Positions 27,679 to 36,707 of a stretch of 64,000 nucleotides of DNA are shown here, in pieces. The position numbers were made by a program, and so were the translations under genes. The DNA is from Chlamydiales bacterium (GTDB lineage Bacteria > Chlamydiota > Chlamydiia > Chlamydiales > Simkaniaceae). Position 1 is the first letter of the stretch. Each line of letters begins with the position of its first letter. The stretch lies in the NCBI GenBank assembly GCA_024233395.1, contig JACKPR010000003.1, positions 1-64,000 of the forward strand, written 5' to 3'. The notes under the pieces were generated by a model, which saw nothing but the letters and a program-made list of their open reading frames with translations, had not been told where the DNA came from and made no database searches.

Positions 27679-27852
27679 CTAGAATTCTAAAGTCTACAAA
27701 AAAGTTCGCATAAAAGCAAAAAAAATTTCAGAAAATTTTCATCAGCAAGAAAACGAGCTGATTAAGAAAAATTTTTGTTAGAACTTCGTTAAGACTCCAA
27801 CTTTAGAAATGAATTTTTCGCCAAAAACTTTTTGTTTTGATATCATAAAACT

Positions 27853-28011
27853 ATGAACCTATCTCATGATTCTAAAATCTTTCTTTTTCTCTCTTTTCCC
27901 CAGATTTTTCGTTTGGTTTCTTGTCTTGCTTTATTAAGTATGTGCATCAAAATCAAATGAAAAATTTTATTAGGATAGGTTTAATGATTTATAATAGTGA
28001 GATAGGTTCAT
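27853..28011. mobile_element. Family-D element ending on the pssA start codon (159 bp)
   Basis: Left end ATGAACCTATCTCATGATT; right end, read inversely, ATGAACCTATCTCACTATTA. The interior is T-rich and non-coding and contains a second AGGATAGGTTTAATG copy near 27972. The last two bases of the element are the A and T of the pssA ATG, so the terminal repeat supplies the GAGATAGG region just upstream. Confidence 0.7.
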
Positions 28012-28843
28012 GAAACAATTTTATCTTCTTCCAAATATTATCACTGCTTTTGGTCTTTCATGTGGACTCTTTGTTATTTTTAAAGTGAACATGTCAGAAC
28101 CAGGTGTGGGAGCTTATGAACTTCTTTATTCTTCAGCTCTTCTTCTTTTACTTGCTGCTTTTGCAGATCTATTAGATGGAGCTGTTGCACGAGTCATTCG
28201 AGCCGAAAGTGAATTTGGTTCCATGTTTGATTCTTTGGCTGATGCGATCTCATTTGGTGTCGCGCCTTCTGTCCTTTTTTTAAAGAGTTTAGCTCTTCAG
28301 CCTGCAACCGGACTTTCCTTTTTTGCAGTTGTAGGGGCAATGCTTTATACAATTAGCGGGGTTCTTCGGCTTGTTCGATTTAATGTCCGTGCTCATGAGA
28401 TTAAGGCTGATAAAGAAGCTCTTAGTTCGTATAAAAAGAACTTTACCGGACTTCCCATTCCAGCCGGTGCTGCTGGAGCGATTTCTGTGAATCTTTTTCT
28501 TCACTCAGTTTTTGCAAAAGACTGGCTTCCGATGTCCTATCATCTTAAAGCGATTATTTTGACCTGCTTCATGATTCTGTTAGGCTATTTGATGATCAGT
28601 AAATGGAAATTTCCTTCTCTTAAAACCCTCCATTTCCGGGTTCCCTCATTCCACTTGATTCTTTTCACAGTTCTTTTGGCAATCTTTATTCTTTATGGGA
28701 TTTTTTATTACCTCCCCCTTGTTCTTCTTGTCTGTTCTTTAGGATATATTTTCCTTGGATGCGTCCTTACCATCATTCGTCTGATTGCAGGAAAGAAGTC
28801 TAAGACCTTGGTCGATTTTGAAATCGATGATGATAAAGATTAG
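28010..28843 (+). CDS. pssA: CDP-diacylglycerol--serine O-phosphatidyltransferase
   Basis: Makes phosphatidylserine, the precursor of phosphatidylethanolamine. The CDP-alcohol phosphatidyltransferase signature DG-x2-AR-x8-G-x3-D-x3-D is complete (DGAVAR, then G, D and D in GSMFDSLAD, about residues 62-84). Seven or eight hydrophobic segments cover 277 aa. In C. trachomatis pssA also adjoins nrdA. The start codon overlaps the end of a family-D element. It is followed 15 bases later by the MsrQ-like gene. Confidence 0.95.
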   Translation: MKQFYLLPNIITAFGLSCGLFVIFKVNMSEPGVGAYELLYSSALLLLLAAFADLLDGAVARVIRAESEFGSMFDSLADAISFGVAPSVLFLKSLALQPATGLSFFAVVGAMLYTISGVLRLVRFNVRAHEIKADKEALSSYKKNFTGLPIPAGAAGAISVNLFLHSVFAKDWLPMSYHLKAIILTCFMILLGYLMISKWKFPSLKTLHFRVPSFHLILFTVLLAIFILYGIFYYLPLVLLVCSLGYIFLGCVLTIIRLIAGKKSKTLVDFEIDDDKD

Positions 28844-28858
28844 GGTAGACCCATTCAA

Positions 28859-29449
28859 GTGAAAGTTGTATCAAGAAAAAGTGTTTCCTTTTTACTTTTG
28901 CTTCCTGCCATCATATTTCTAGTCATTCCTACTTTTTTGAATAATTTAGGGGAAAAACCTTGGAAAACCCTTCTCATCCATAGTGGTTATTGTAGTTTGG
29001 GGCTTTTGTTTTTTTGCTTGATCTTATCTCCAATAAAAGTGTTTTTTCCAAAATTGCAAGTAGTCAAAGACTTAAATCGGTATAAAAGAGAGATAGGAGT
29101 TGCTGTTTTCATCTATGCTTGTTCTCATTTAGGGTTCTATATTGCTGATGCAATCATTAGAAAAGGGCAATTTTCAATCATGAAGTTTTTTCGTCCTGTT
29201 ATTTTCCCAGGAGTGTTAGCATTTTTAATCTTGCTGGCATTAACAGTTACGAGTAATCATTGGAGTATTGAGAAACTTAGTTATAGAAACTGGAAGAATC
29301 TGCATCGATTAGTCTATGGTGCTGAATTGTTAGTTTTTATTCATATCTTGTTACAATCAGTGACCTATGCTCTATTGATCTTTATTCCACTAGTAACGAT
29401 TCAAAGTCTTCGGATTAAGAAGATTCGTATGAAGATTAGTCCCTATTAA
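28859..29449 (+). CDS. MsrQ/YedZ-like haem-containing membrane protein
   Basis: A 196-aa protein with about six transmembrane segments, resembling the ferric-reductase-like membrane subunit MsrQ: HSGYCSLGLLFFCLILSP, a His in ACSHLGFY, and LSYRNWKNLHRLVYGAELLVFIH, matching the family's W-x2-LHRL-x-Y pattern. MsrQ normally passes quinol electrons to the periplasmic methionine-sulfoxide reductase MsrP, but no MsrP gene is seen here. The start is GTG, 15 bases after pssA. The 3' end overlaps the converging MFS gene by 14 bases. Confidence 0.75.
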   Translation: MKVVSRKSVSFLLLLPAIIFLVIPTFLNNLGEKPWKTLLIHSGYCSLGLLFFCLILSPIKVFFPKLQVVKDLNRYKREIGVAVFIYACSHLGFYIADAIIRKGQFSIMKFFRPVIFPGVLAFLILLALTVTSNHWSIEKLSYRNWKNLHRLVYGAELLVFIHILLQSVTYALLIFIPLVTIQSLRIKKIRMKISPY

Positions 29450-30962
29450 GAGGCTTTTTCTTCAGAAGAAAATAGATGGTAACCATAGATATAAAAGAAA
29501 GTGCTGCGGTTAAAATCATACTTGAGTGAAATCCAAATAAGAAAGAGGCTTTGAATAAAGCAGTCATTATATGATCTAAACTTGCCCCCTGATGACTTAA
29601 AAAATCTTTAAGTTTTTCTGGATCAGAAAGAAGTGACTGCGCTTTAGTGATGATTTCTGGGGATAACTCCATCCCATGTTTATCTGCAAGATCTTGGAAG
29701 TGATGTTTTTCGGTGATCCGAAAGATTGTTCCTGCAAGAGCAATTCCTACGGAGCCACCAGATTCTTGGATTGTTGTAATTGCTCCAGATGCAACACCTG
29801 ATTGACTCCGTGGCAGAGCAGAAATTCCCAGAGAAGTTCCTGGAGCCCAGAATATAGCTTGCCCTGCTCCAAAAAAAACAAGGCCCAGGCAAATGAGTGT
29901 TAAAGGAACTGCATCTCCAATCCAAAGAACAGAAATCGCAAAAAGAAAAACCAGGAAAAGACCGCTAGGAATTAATTTTTGTTTATCGATACGATCACCA
30001 GCTGCTCCAGCAAAGCGCGAGATAATTGTAAAGGGAATCCCTACTGACAATAAAACAAGCCCTGATACCCAGGGGGATTCATTGCGAAAATTCTGTAGAT
30101 AAAGAGGCATCAAAAAGAAAGTTGCCCAAAAGAGAAAACACCCAGTAAAGATTGTTAATGCAGCAGCAGTAAAGCGTTTATTTTTAAAAAAAGAAAACTC
30201 AATAAGAGGGACTTTCGTCTTTCTTTCAACAAAATAAAAAATAAGTAGAAAAATGATTGCTAGAGCAAAACAGGAGAGAATGAATGGGTCACTCCATCCC
30301 CATTCAGGTCCCTGTATAATCCCAAAAATAAGAAAACCTAATCCTAAAGTGAAGATAAAAATTCCTTTAATATCGATCACAGGAGGGTGCTCTTCATTTT
30401 TTGATTCCACAACAAAGATTTTTACAAAGATATAACTGATGATTGTAATAGGAATATTGATGTAGAAAATCCAACTCCAATGGAGAAAAGAGACAATGAT
30501 TCCTCCTAAAACAGGTCCTAATACAAGTCCCACTCCTGCAAGAGTTGCCCAAATTCCCATTGCATGCCCATGCTGTTCTTCTGGAAATGCATGGGTAAGC
30601 AGAGCTTGAGAATTTGTCATTAGCATTGCAAAACCTACACCCTGAAATGCGCGAGCTGCAATCAGCCAAAAGGGCGTTGAAGAAAGTGCTGCTCCCAAAC
30701 AAGCGAGTCCAAAGATAAGAAGACCTAAGTTAAAAACACGCTTTCTCCCATAGATATCGCCTAACCGGCCCATTGTTACTAAAAGAACTGTCATAAAAAG
30801 GCCAAAGGAATTCATGATCCACTGAAGTTGTCCAATGGAGGCTTCTAAACTATTTTGGATGATTGGAAGAGCATTTTGAACAATAGACCAATCGGTAGCA
30901 CCAACAAGAACGCCTAACCCAATTCCAATACATGCTCCGAAGCGAGATGTTGATTTTTTCAT
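29436..30962 (-). CDS. DHA2-family (14-TM) drug:proton antiporter
   Basis: Major facilitator superfamily efflux pump of EmrB/QacA type, 508 aa with about 14 membrane segments. The N-terminal motif D1 reads VGATDWSIVQNALPIIQ, motif A is GRLGDIYGRKRVF, and motif C is GVGLVLGPVLGG. The substrate cannot be inferred. The gene runs towards the MsrQ-like gene and starts next to a family-A element. Confidence 0.9.
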   Translation of the reverse strand: MKKSTSRFGACIGIGLGVLVGATDWSIVQNALPIIQNSLEASIGQLQWIMNSFGLFMTVLLVTMGRLGDIYGRKRVFNLGLLIFGLACLGAALSSTPFWLIAARAFQGVGFAMLMTNSQALLTHAFPEEQHGHAMGIWATLAGVGLVLGPVLGGIIVSFLHWSWIFYINIPITIISYIFVKIFVVESKNEEHPPVIDIKGIFIFTLGLGFLIFGIIQGPEWGWSDPFILSCFALAIIFLLIFYFVERKTKVPLIEFSFFKNKRFTAAALTIFTGCFLFWATFFLMPLYLQNFRNESPWVSGLVLLSVGIPFTIISRFAGAAGDRIDKQKLIPSGLFLVFLFAISVLWIGDAVPLTLICLGLVFFGAGQAIFWAPGTSLGISALPRSQSGVASGAITTIQESGGSVGIALAGTIFRITEKHHFQDLADKHGMELSPEIITKAQSLLSDPEKLKDFLSHQGASLDHIMTALFKASFLFGFHSSMILTAALSFISMVTIYFLLKKKPLNRD

Positions 30963-31002
30963 TTTTAGGTTTGTCCTATCTTTAACCGACTTATTTTTTT
31001 AA

Positions 31003-31172
31003 TATAGCTAAAGCAATTTAAAAATGGGATGATTTAATCGAGAGATTTTTGATGGATTTTGGCTTCTTAAAACCGAGAACATTGTCCAGGAGACAAGGAG
31101 AGGTCTTAAGGAGTCAAAAGACGTCGGAAAGATCCGGGTAAATCATCCCATTTTTAAACTGTTTTAGCTATA
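31003..31172. mobile_element. Family-A miniature element, copy 3 (170 bp), inverted
   Basis: Ends TATAGCTAAAGCAATTTAAA and inverse TATAGCTAAAACAGTTTAAA. The core CATTGTCCAGGAGACAAGG is the reverse complement of the core in copies 1 and 2, so this copy lies in the opposite orientation. It fills most of the 280-bp gap between the divergent MFS and rmuC genes. Confidence 0.88.
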
Positions 31173-31242
31173 GATGAGCTCTCAATATAAATAAAGGAGA
31201 AGGTGAATTGTCTTTAAACAACCGATCAGCTTTAATAGGTTC

Positions 31243-32505
31243 ATGTACTATTTGATAGCAGTCATTCCAACAGCTTTAGCCATTTTCTTTTATCTGAAAT
31301 GGCAAAAAGCTCGTGAAGAAATCATCTATTTGAAGGCCCGCCAAGGGGAGCAAGCACGTGCAAGTGAAGAAAAGCTTGCTTTGCTTGGAGCAACGCAAGA
31401 AAAACTCTCGCAAGCCTTTAAAGCGCTTTCAAGTGAAGCTCTAGAAAAAAGCAATGCCTCTTTTTTACAGCTTGCTAAAGAAACCCTTGGAAAATTTCAG
31501 GAAAAAGCTAAAGGAGATCTTGAAAAACGACAAGAATCAATCGAGCATGTCTTAAAACCGGTAAAAGAATCCCTAAATAAACTAGATAAAGGGATGCAGG
31601 CCCTTGAAAAAGAAAGGAAAGGAGATCAAGAGTCGCTTAAAGCCCAGCTTAGAATCATGACCGAAGCTGAAAAAGAGTTGCGCTCGGAAACATCAACTCT
31701 AGTCAAAGCGCTTCGTCGCCCTATTGTTAGAGGGCGCTGGGGAGAAATGCAACTGCGTCGTGTTGTAGAGCTCGCAGGAATGGTCAATCATTGTGACTTT
31801 TATGAGCAGGAGACAGGAGAGTCAGGACAGATGCGTCCCGATGTGATTATTCGTCTTCCAGGGGATAAACAAGTGATTGTTGATGCAAAAACTCCCTGCG
31901 AAGCCTATCTAGAAGCCATTGAAACGGATGACCAGGAAATTAAAGAAAATAAAATGAAACACCATGCGCGCCAAGTGCGACAGCATGTGATGTCTCTTGG
32001 GAAAAAAGCTTACTGGCAAAACTTTCAGCCTACGCCAGAATTTGTTGTTCTCTTTATTCCCTCAGATAATTTTTTTAGCTCTGCCCTGGAGTTTGATCCA
32101 ACTTTAATAGAGGTTGGGGTTGAACAAGGGGTGATTATTGCAACACCAACAACGCTCATTGGACTTCTCAGAGCCATCGCGTATGGTTGGAAACAAGAAA
32201 AACTCTCTCTCCATGCTGAACAAGTCAGCAAGTTAGGTCATGAGCTCTATAAGCGGATCACAGACATGGGGGAACATTGGAGCAAAGTGGGGCGCTCTTT
32301 AGCAAGCTCAGTGGATGCCTATAATAAAGCTGTTGGGTCTTTAGAATCTCGCGTTTTAGTTTCTGCAAGAAAATTTAAGGAGATGGGAGCTGCTCCGCGC
32401 AGCATAGAACTGGAGACTTTGGAAGGGATTGATCGAATTCCCCGCGAAATTCAAGCCGATGATATGAAACTCTCACTGGACACGAGCACTGCTCCCGATT
32501 TATGA
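31243..32505 (+). CDS. rmuC: DNA recombination protein RmuC (YigN family)
   Basis: An N-terminal hydrophobic anchor (about 1-16) is followed by a long coiled coil (20-155) and the RmuC nuclease-like domain (about 160-370) with RPIVRGRWGEMQLRRVVELAGM, RPDVIIRLPGDKQVIVDAKTP (a PD-(D/E)xK-like centre) and FIPSDNFFSSAL. C. trachomatis has this family (CT825) between the insulinase gene and pssA, so orthology is likely. The start codon is preceded by AATAGGTTC, the same sequence that ends family-D elements. Confidence 0.92.
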   Translation: MYYLIAVIPTALAIFFYLKWQKAREEIIYLKARQGEQARASEEKLALLGATQEKLSQAFKALSSEALEKSNASFLQLAKETLGKFQEKAKGDLEKRQESIEHVLKPVKESLNKLDKGMQALEKERKGDQESLKAQLRIMTEAEKELRSETSTLVKALRRPIVRGRWGEMQLRRVVELAGMVNHCDFYEQETGESGQMRPDVIIRLPGDKQVIVDAKTPCEAYLEAIETDDQEIKENKMKHHARQVRQHVMSLGKKAYWQNFQPTPEFVVLFIPSDNFFSSALEFDPTLIEVGVEQGVIIATPTTLIGLLRAIAYGWKQEKLSLHAEQVSKLGHELYKRITDMGEHWSKVGRSLASSVDAYNKAVGSLESRVLVSARKFKEMGAAPRSIELETLEGIDRIPREIQADDMKLSLDTSTAPDL

Positions 32506-33366
32506 CACCTTTCTTGCGGAAGGTGGCGCGCTAAAGAGCCACTGGAGTCCTTTGACGGTGGAGTAAACCACAAGAGCTCCTAAAATCAGAGTGAGTAGGA
32601 CTTTGTTAGAGTTGTCACTGTTAGCAGCTTTCTTCTCAGGTAGTTTTTTCACACGTCTACCTGGGGGAGGTTCTGCTCCTTTTTCTATGAGAAGTTCCAC
32701 TAAATCTTCTCTTCCAAGTGATTTAGCTATCGTGACTGGAGTGTAATATCCCTTAAAGGCAGAAGTGTAACCTCTAGGGGCCTCTCCAGAAGCGTTAATA
32801 TTTTCAGGGGTAATGAGAGATTCGATTTCTTCTTGAGGTTTTTCAAGGAAAATAGCGACATGCAAGTCACTCCACTTAAGGTAGCCTTTAAGGTCAGGTT
32901 GCAGCGTTAATAAGTGTTGTGCAATCTTTAATTGTCCTTTCACACCATATTTTTTATAGTCGCTTAAAGAGATTTGGAATAGATCTTCTAACTCTTTAGT
33001 ATCGGATTTTATGCTTTCAACCCTTACTTGAAAATCTTTTTCAAAACCTCCGTAGCAAGAGGCTCTAAGCGGATTCTCAGAATCATTAATAAACGCTCTT
33101 GTCCACTGATGAATTGGGGTATACGAACTCATTGAATTCAGTTCAATTTCACTCTCAAAATCTGCATTTGGGTCATAAAGCCATTGAAAGGCTTGTTTTC
33201 CCACAGTGATCGTTTTCTCAAGGCCATAAAGTGGAATCATTGCTTGCCAATGCTCTGTATAATCGGTGACCTCTTGTAATGCCGGGAAAAGATCCTCTTC
33301 TTTAAGGTCAGAGACTTGATGATCTAGAATATGTTGAACATGTGGTCCAGGTTTTAGGGGTTCCAT
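32500..33366 (-). CDS. Ankyrin-like protein with C-terminal membrane anchor
   Basis: About 288 aa from MEPLKPGPH, chosen because GGAAAG lies before it; a 21-residue hydrophobic extension upstream is in frame but lacks a good site. The N-terminal 170 residues are unrecognised. One ankyrin-like unit is visible (YYTPVTIAKSLGREDLVELLIEKGAEPP), followed by a Lys-rich linker and a single transmembrane segment near the end (VLLTLILGALVVYSTVKGL). The layout resembles tail-anchored inclusion-membrane or host-interaction proteins of chlamydiae, but that is inference. Confidence 0.65.
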   Translation of the reverse strand: MEPLKPGPHVQHILDHQVSDLKEEDLFPALQEVTDYTEHWQAMIPLYGLEKTITVGKQAFQWLYDPNADFESEIELNSMSSYTPIHQWTRAFINDSENPLRASCYGGFEKDFQVRVESIKSDTKELEDLFQISLSDYKKYGVKGQLKIAQHLLTLQPDLKGYLKWSDLHVAIFLEKPQEEIESLITPENINASGEAPRGYTSAFKGYYTPVTIAKSLGREDLVELLIEKGAEPPPGRRVKKLPEKKAANSDNSNKVLLTLILGALVVYSTVKGLQWLFSAPPSARKVS

Positions 33367-33441
33367 AATAACTTTCCAAAAAATGATTTTACCGGGATAA
33401 ATTTTAAAGGAAAAAGGAAAAAAAATCAAAAAAATATATCA

Positions 33442-33477
33442 CCTAAATCATCCCAATTTTAAACCAATTTAGCTATA
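33442..33477. repeat. Solo end of a family-A element
   Basis: CCTAAATCATCCCAATTTTA...AGCTATA matches the right terminal repeat of copies 1-3. No matching left end or core is present, so only one arm remains, upstream of the ankyrin-like gene. Confidence 0.7.
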
Positions 33478-33562
33478 CGAGATATACCCTTTAACTACTC
33501 TATACCCAAAACCAACATTTGAATTTATTTGGGTATATACTCAAATAACTTAAAATTATCTC

Positions 33563-33589
33563 TTGACAAGAGCAAGGCTTCTCTATAGA
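33563..33589 (+). promoter_or_regulatory. Promoter placed to give a leaderless transcript
   Basis: TTGACA (33563-33568), a 15-base spacer and TATAGA (33584-33589) precede the ATG at 33598 by only 8 bases, so transcription would begin at or next to the start codon. Confidence 0.45.
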
Positions 33590-33597
33590 AAAAGGCT

Positions 33598-33801
33598 ATG
33601 AAGCGAGCGATTTTTCCACTATTTATTTTTTTCATCCTCATTACGGGGATCTTCTATTATTATCCAAAACTTCACTTTGTGAAGGAAGTCGATCATGCCT
33701 TTTTGCATGATAGGCCCCTAGCTTGTCAAACTTGTGGAGCGCTCATGTGGAATGGAATTCAAGCCCACTCCTGTACTGATGTTTTAGAAGAAATCAATTG
33801 A
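33598..33801 (+). CDS. Small membrane-anchored Cys protein, 67 aa
   Basis: An N-terminal hydrophobic segment (about 5-21, rich in Phe and Ile, with no clear cleavage site) is followed by a short tail with CQTCG and a third Cys (HSC), a possible metal or redox site. Its 3' end overlaps the converging symporter gene by 43 bases. No family is recognised; the signal-anchor and the upstream promoter boxes argue for a real gene. Confidence 0.45.
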   Translation: MKRAIFPLFIFFILITGIFYYYPKLHFVKEVDHAFLHDRPLACQTCGALMWNGIQAHSCTDVLEEIN

Positions 33802-35183
33802 GAAATTCCCCAATTCAGCCCGAAGCTAATAATGAAGGCTGGAAGAAGGGGTTCTACAGAAGTAGGAAGATAGGGGTTGATCATAGGCCAAAAAGCTGAG
33901 GTGATTCCACCAGAAAGCATTCCTATCCATGCACCCATTCGGGTGAGCTTTTTTCCATATAAAGTATAAAGAAGAAGAGGTCCAAAAGCAGCACCAAGCC
34001 CAGACCAAGCATAGAGGACAAGCTGAAAGATGGAAGCAGGGCGCATTGAAGCAATTCCTAAAGCAATCAGAGAAACACCGATAATCGCTAAGCGAGAAAT
34101 TAAAAGGAGCCTTTTTTCTGACGCATGAATATGGAAGAATTTTTTATAAAAATCTTCAGAAAGAATAGATGAAATCACAAGCATTTGAGAGCTCATCACA
34201 TTGATAATCGCAGCAATAATTGCACAAAGGATAAAGCCAATAATAAAGGGGCTAAAAGTCTGCTTGACCATCTCAATAAAAATCATTTCGGGGTTTTCAA
34301 TTCCGTTTGTGAAGAAGGGAATTGCTATAAGGCCAACAAAAGTCGCAGCAGCTAAAGAAAGAACCATCCATGACATTCCCACTCGTTTAGACTGCTTGAT
34401 TTTATCAGCTTCACGGATTCCCATGAACTTTGTAAGAATGTGAGGCTGTCCAAAATAACCTAATCCCCATCCTAGCGACATTGAAAGAATTTGAAAAAGA
34501 GTGAGCCCCTTAAAAGAGGGGAGTAGAGAAGGAGTATTTGATAATGTTGATTGTATAGCGGTCAATCCACCAACCTTAGGTAGAAGGATTATGGGGATTG
34601 TAATGATGACTCCTAATAGAAAAAGGCCTTGGAAAAGATCAAGCCATGCAAGGGTCACATAACCTCCGATGAGAACATAAGTAATCACAATCACAATTCC
34701 AAATAAAATCCCCAGTTGATAGCTAATTCCAAAAAGACTTTCAGCTAAATGACCTAGCCCTACTAGACCAGCGGCTATATAGATCGAATAAAAAAGGAGA
34801 CAAATTGCTGCAGAGAAAAGACGAATTAAACCAGAGCGATCTCCCAGTTTTGACTCAAAGAAACCTGAGAGAGTAAGATCTCCGCTTTTTTCTGTTAGAA
34901 CGCGAAGTTTAGGGGCAATCCACTGCCAATTCAGAAGCATGCAAAGGGTGAGCCCAATGGCAACCCAAGCATTAAAAAGGCCTCCGATGAAGATGATTGC
35001 TGGGTAACCCATAAAGAGCCAGTTACTCATGTCACTTGCATGTGCTGCAAGAGCAGTTAGCCAGTAGTTAAGAGAGCGGTTTCCAATCAAGAAGTCAGCA
35101 GAACTTGTCTGCTTTCGATAAGAAAGAAGTCCAACACCTAAAGCCAATAAAAAATAAAAACCAATAGCTAATAATTGAATCAT
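33759..35183 (-). CDS. Sodium:solute symporter (PutP-like)
   Basis: A sodium/solute symporter family protein of 474 aa with about 13 membrane segments. It is closest in motif to the sodium/proline transporter: SSADFLIGNRSLNYWLTALA, AAHASDMSNWLFMGYPA and LGWGLGYFGQPHILTKFMGI match conserved PutP segments involved in sodium and proline binding. Import of proline or another amino acid from the host is the likely role. It is a single gene. Confidence 0.9.
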   Translation of the reverse strand: MIQLLAIGFYFLLALGVGLLSYRKQTSSADFLIGNRSLNYWLTALAAHASDMSNWLFMGYPAIIFIGGLFNAWVAIGLTLCMLLNWQWIAPKLRVLTEKSGDLTLSGFFESKLGDRSGLIRLFSAAICLLFYSIYIAAGLVGLGHLAESLFGISYQLGILFGIVIVITYVLIGGYVTLAWLDLFQGLFLLGVIITIPIILLPKVGGLTAIQSTLSNTPSLLPSFKGLTLFQILSMSLGWGLGYFGQPHILTKFMGIREADKIKQSKRVGMSWMVLSLAAATFVGLIAIPFFTNGIENPEMIFIEMVKQTFSPFIIGFILCAIIAAIINVMSSQMLVISSILSEDFYKKFFHIHASEKRLLLISRLAIIGVSLIALGIASMRPASIFQLVLYAWSGLGAAFGPLLLYTLYGKKLTRMGAWIGMLSGGITSAFWPMINPYLPTSVEPLLPAFIISFGLNWGISQLISSKTSVQEWA

Positions 35184-35274
35184 ACCTGTCTAGTTTAACC
35201 TAGACCTTTTGATTTTTCAACAATTAGTCTCGAATAGTCAAAATTCCTTAACAGAACCTTGGGCGTATGAAAAA

Positions 35275-35316
35275 CAGCCCATTCTCACATCTCTTTCGAC
35301 ATACGAGAATGGGCTG
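35275..35316 (-). terminator. Rho-independent terminator of the Ctad1-like gene
   Basis: Read on the minus strand, CAGCCCATTCTC and GAGAATGGGCTG form a 12-bp perfect stem with an 18-base loop, followed by TTTTT. It lies 24 bases beyond the stop at 35341. Confidence 0.8.
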
Positions 35317-35340
35317 AGAAGGAGGAATTATGCCCTTTAA

Positions 35341-36519
35341 TTACTCTACTTCAATGACATAATATGCCGGAAAAGCAAAGTTGTTATTTGGTCTTGGTGA
35401 AACGAGGAGGCTTACCCGCTTTCCAACGAAGTCATCAAGATTTACTTGGGTACTATAAACGTAAGCAATTGTAATATCATGATCTTTTAAAATGAAATCA
35501 CCAGGCTTATTTTTTACAGGTTCTTTATAGGCCTCTAAGATTCCAGAAACGGCCTGGCACTTCATCTTTTGGTCGCCATAAAAATCATCCATTGTTTTTG
35601 CATGATGCATAGAAGACCAGCTTAGGTAAAGAGCTTCTTCTACAGGTTCCCAAACCTTCATCCGATCAGTAGGGGAAATTGCTTCACTTGGATGGTAGGC
35701 AACTTCATAAACATCTTCAGAAGAAATTGGTTTGCCCATTTTTGAAGCTTTTGCTTCTAAAAAGGAAATCTTACGATGTAAATAGTCTTCTTGAATTCCA
35801 GCAAGTTCTTTAGCTGCTTGAGTTACAAATCTAGGAAAATCTGCATAATCAGTGATAATCGATTGGTAACTATGAGTAATACGATCGATATCAATTTCTG
35901 GGAAAGCTTTACGCATCTCTCCTTGGCTTAAAAGATTTGTTGATTCAAGAAGTTGAGTGACTGTTGCTTTACGCTTATCTTGAATCCCTTTAAGGTCAGG
36001 TTTTCCTGCATACTCAATATATTCTTTTGCAATGTAAAACTGAGATTCTTTTGGGACCTCAATTTCTAGCCATTTGTTATTATCTTCACAGATTTTTCCA
36101 TCGAGATGGTGTCCTGTACTATAATGGCCAATAACTGGGGCATCTCGGTCTGGAGCGAGCCGGACATTAACACGATCGCCCTCAACAATATCATCAATGA
36201 CAAAACCGCGGAAGATATAAGCTTTTAAATCACTTGGTGCTTCAACAGCATAAAATTCACCAACCTCACCTTTTACAATAACATAATCATCTTTCGAAAG
36301 TTCTGAGATAATGTGACTATCTAAATCTGCAGCGCTGCGCATCCGGACATTGTTTCCAATAACTTTTCCGGTGAAAGCTTTAAAGTGAGAACCCTTTTGG
36401 GTGGGCATTTGTTCGACAGATGTAATCGATGGGTCAACAGGTGGGGCTGCATCTGCAAAAGCAAGCGCTGGAAGTGCTCCTGCAATTATAGATGTAATCA
36501 AAGCAAATGCTTTTGACAT
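35341..36519 (-). CDS. Secreted protein with two SH3b domains (Ctad1/CT017-like)
   Basis: A signal peptide (1-23, ...ALPALAFADA) is followed by two bacterial SH3 domains (about 50-110, VRMRSAADLDSHIISEL; and 110-170, VNVRLAPDRDAPVIGHY) and a 220-residue helical C-terminal domain. C. trachomatis CT017 (Ctad1), an integrin-binding adhesin, is reported to have the same double SH3 start and lies near CT016 and phoH (CT015). The same three-gene block is seen here. An AAGGAG site precedes the ATG. Whether this protein also acts as an adhesin is inference. Confidence 0.82.
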   Translation of the reverse strand: MSKAFALITSIIAGALPALAFADAAPPVDPSITSVEQMPTQKGSHFKAFTGKVIGNNVRMRSAADLDSHIISELSKDDYVIVKGEVGEFYAVEAPSDLKAYIFRGFVIDDIVEGDRVNVRLAPDRDAPVIGHYSTGHHLDGKICEDNNKWLEIEVPKESQFYIAKEYIEYAGKPDLKGIQDKRKATVTQLLESTNLLSQGEMRKAFPEIDIDRITHSYQSIITDYADFPRFVTQAAKELAGIQEDYLHRKISFLEAKASKMGKPISSEDVYEVAYHPSEAISPTDRMKVWEPVEEALYLSWSSMHHAKTMDDFYGDQKMKCQAVSGILEAYKEPVKNKPGDFILKDHDITIAYVYSTQVNLDDFVGKRVSLLVSPRPNNNFAFPAYYVIEVE

Positions 36520-36599
36520 ATTCGTACTCCTTAAATAAGAAACAATCTAATTTCTCATTCTAGGAGACTTTCAGTTTAATGGCTAGAGGAAAATTCACT

Positions 36600-36705
36600 G
36601 TACGTGTTCATAGAGTGTATTTCCTATGAAAATAGGAGATATTGTTAATGCAGTTTAAAAAAGGGATGATTTACTAATGGGAGATTAAATTCCGTGAACG
36701 CGTAC
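36600..36705. repeat. Family-C inverted repeat containing a family-A fragment
   Basis: The ends GTACGTGTTCATAGAG and inverse GTACGCGTTCACGGAA pair across 106 bp. Positions 36643-36674 (AATGCAGTTTAAAAAAGGGA...) match the end of family A, as if a solo A end sits inside. A related 89-bp element without the A fragment lies at 42325-42413. Confidence 0.6.
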
Positions 36706-36707
36706 AA

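Noticed and set aside
28859..29449. Calling the membrane protein a full MsrPQ system
   Set aside because: Only the MsrQ-like membrane part is present; no molybdopterin MsrP gene lies in the window.
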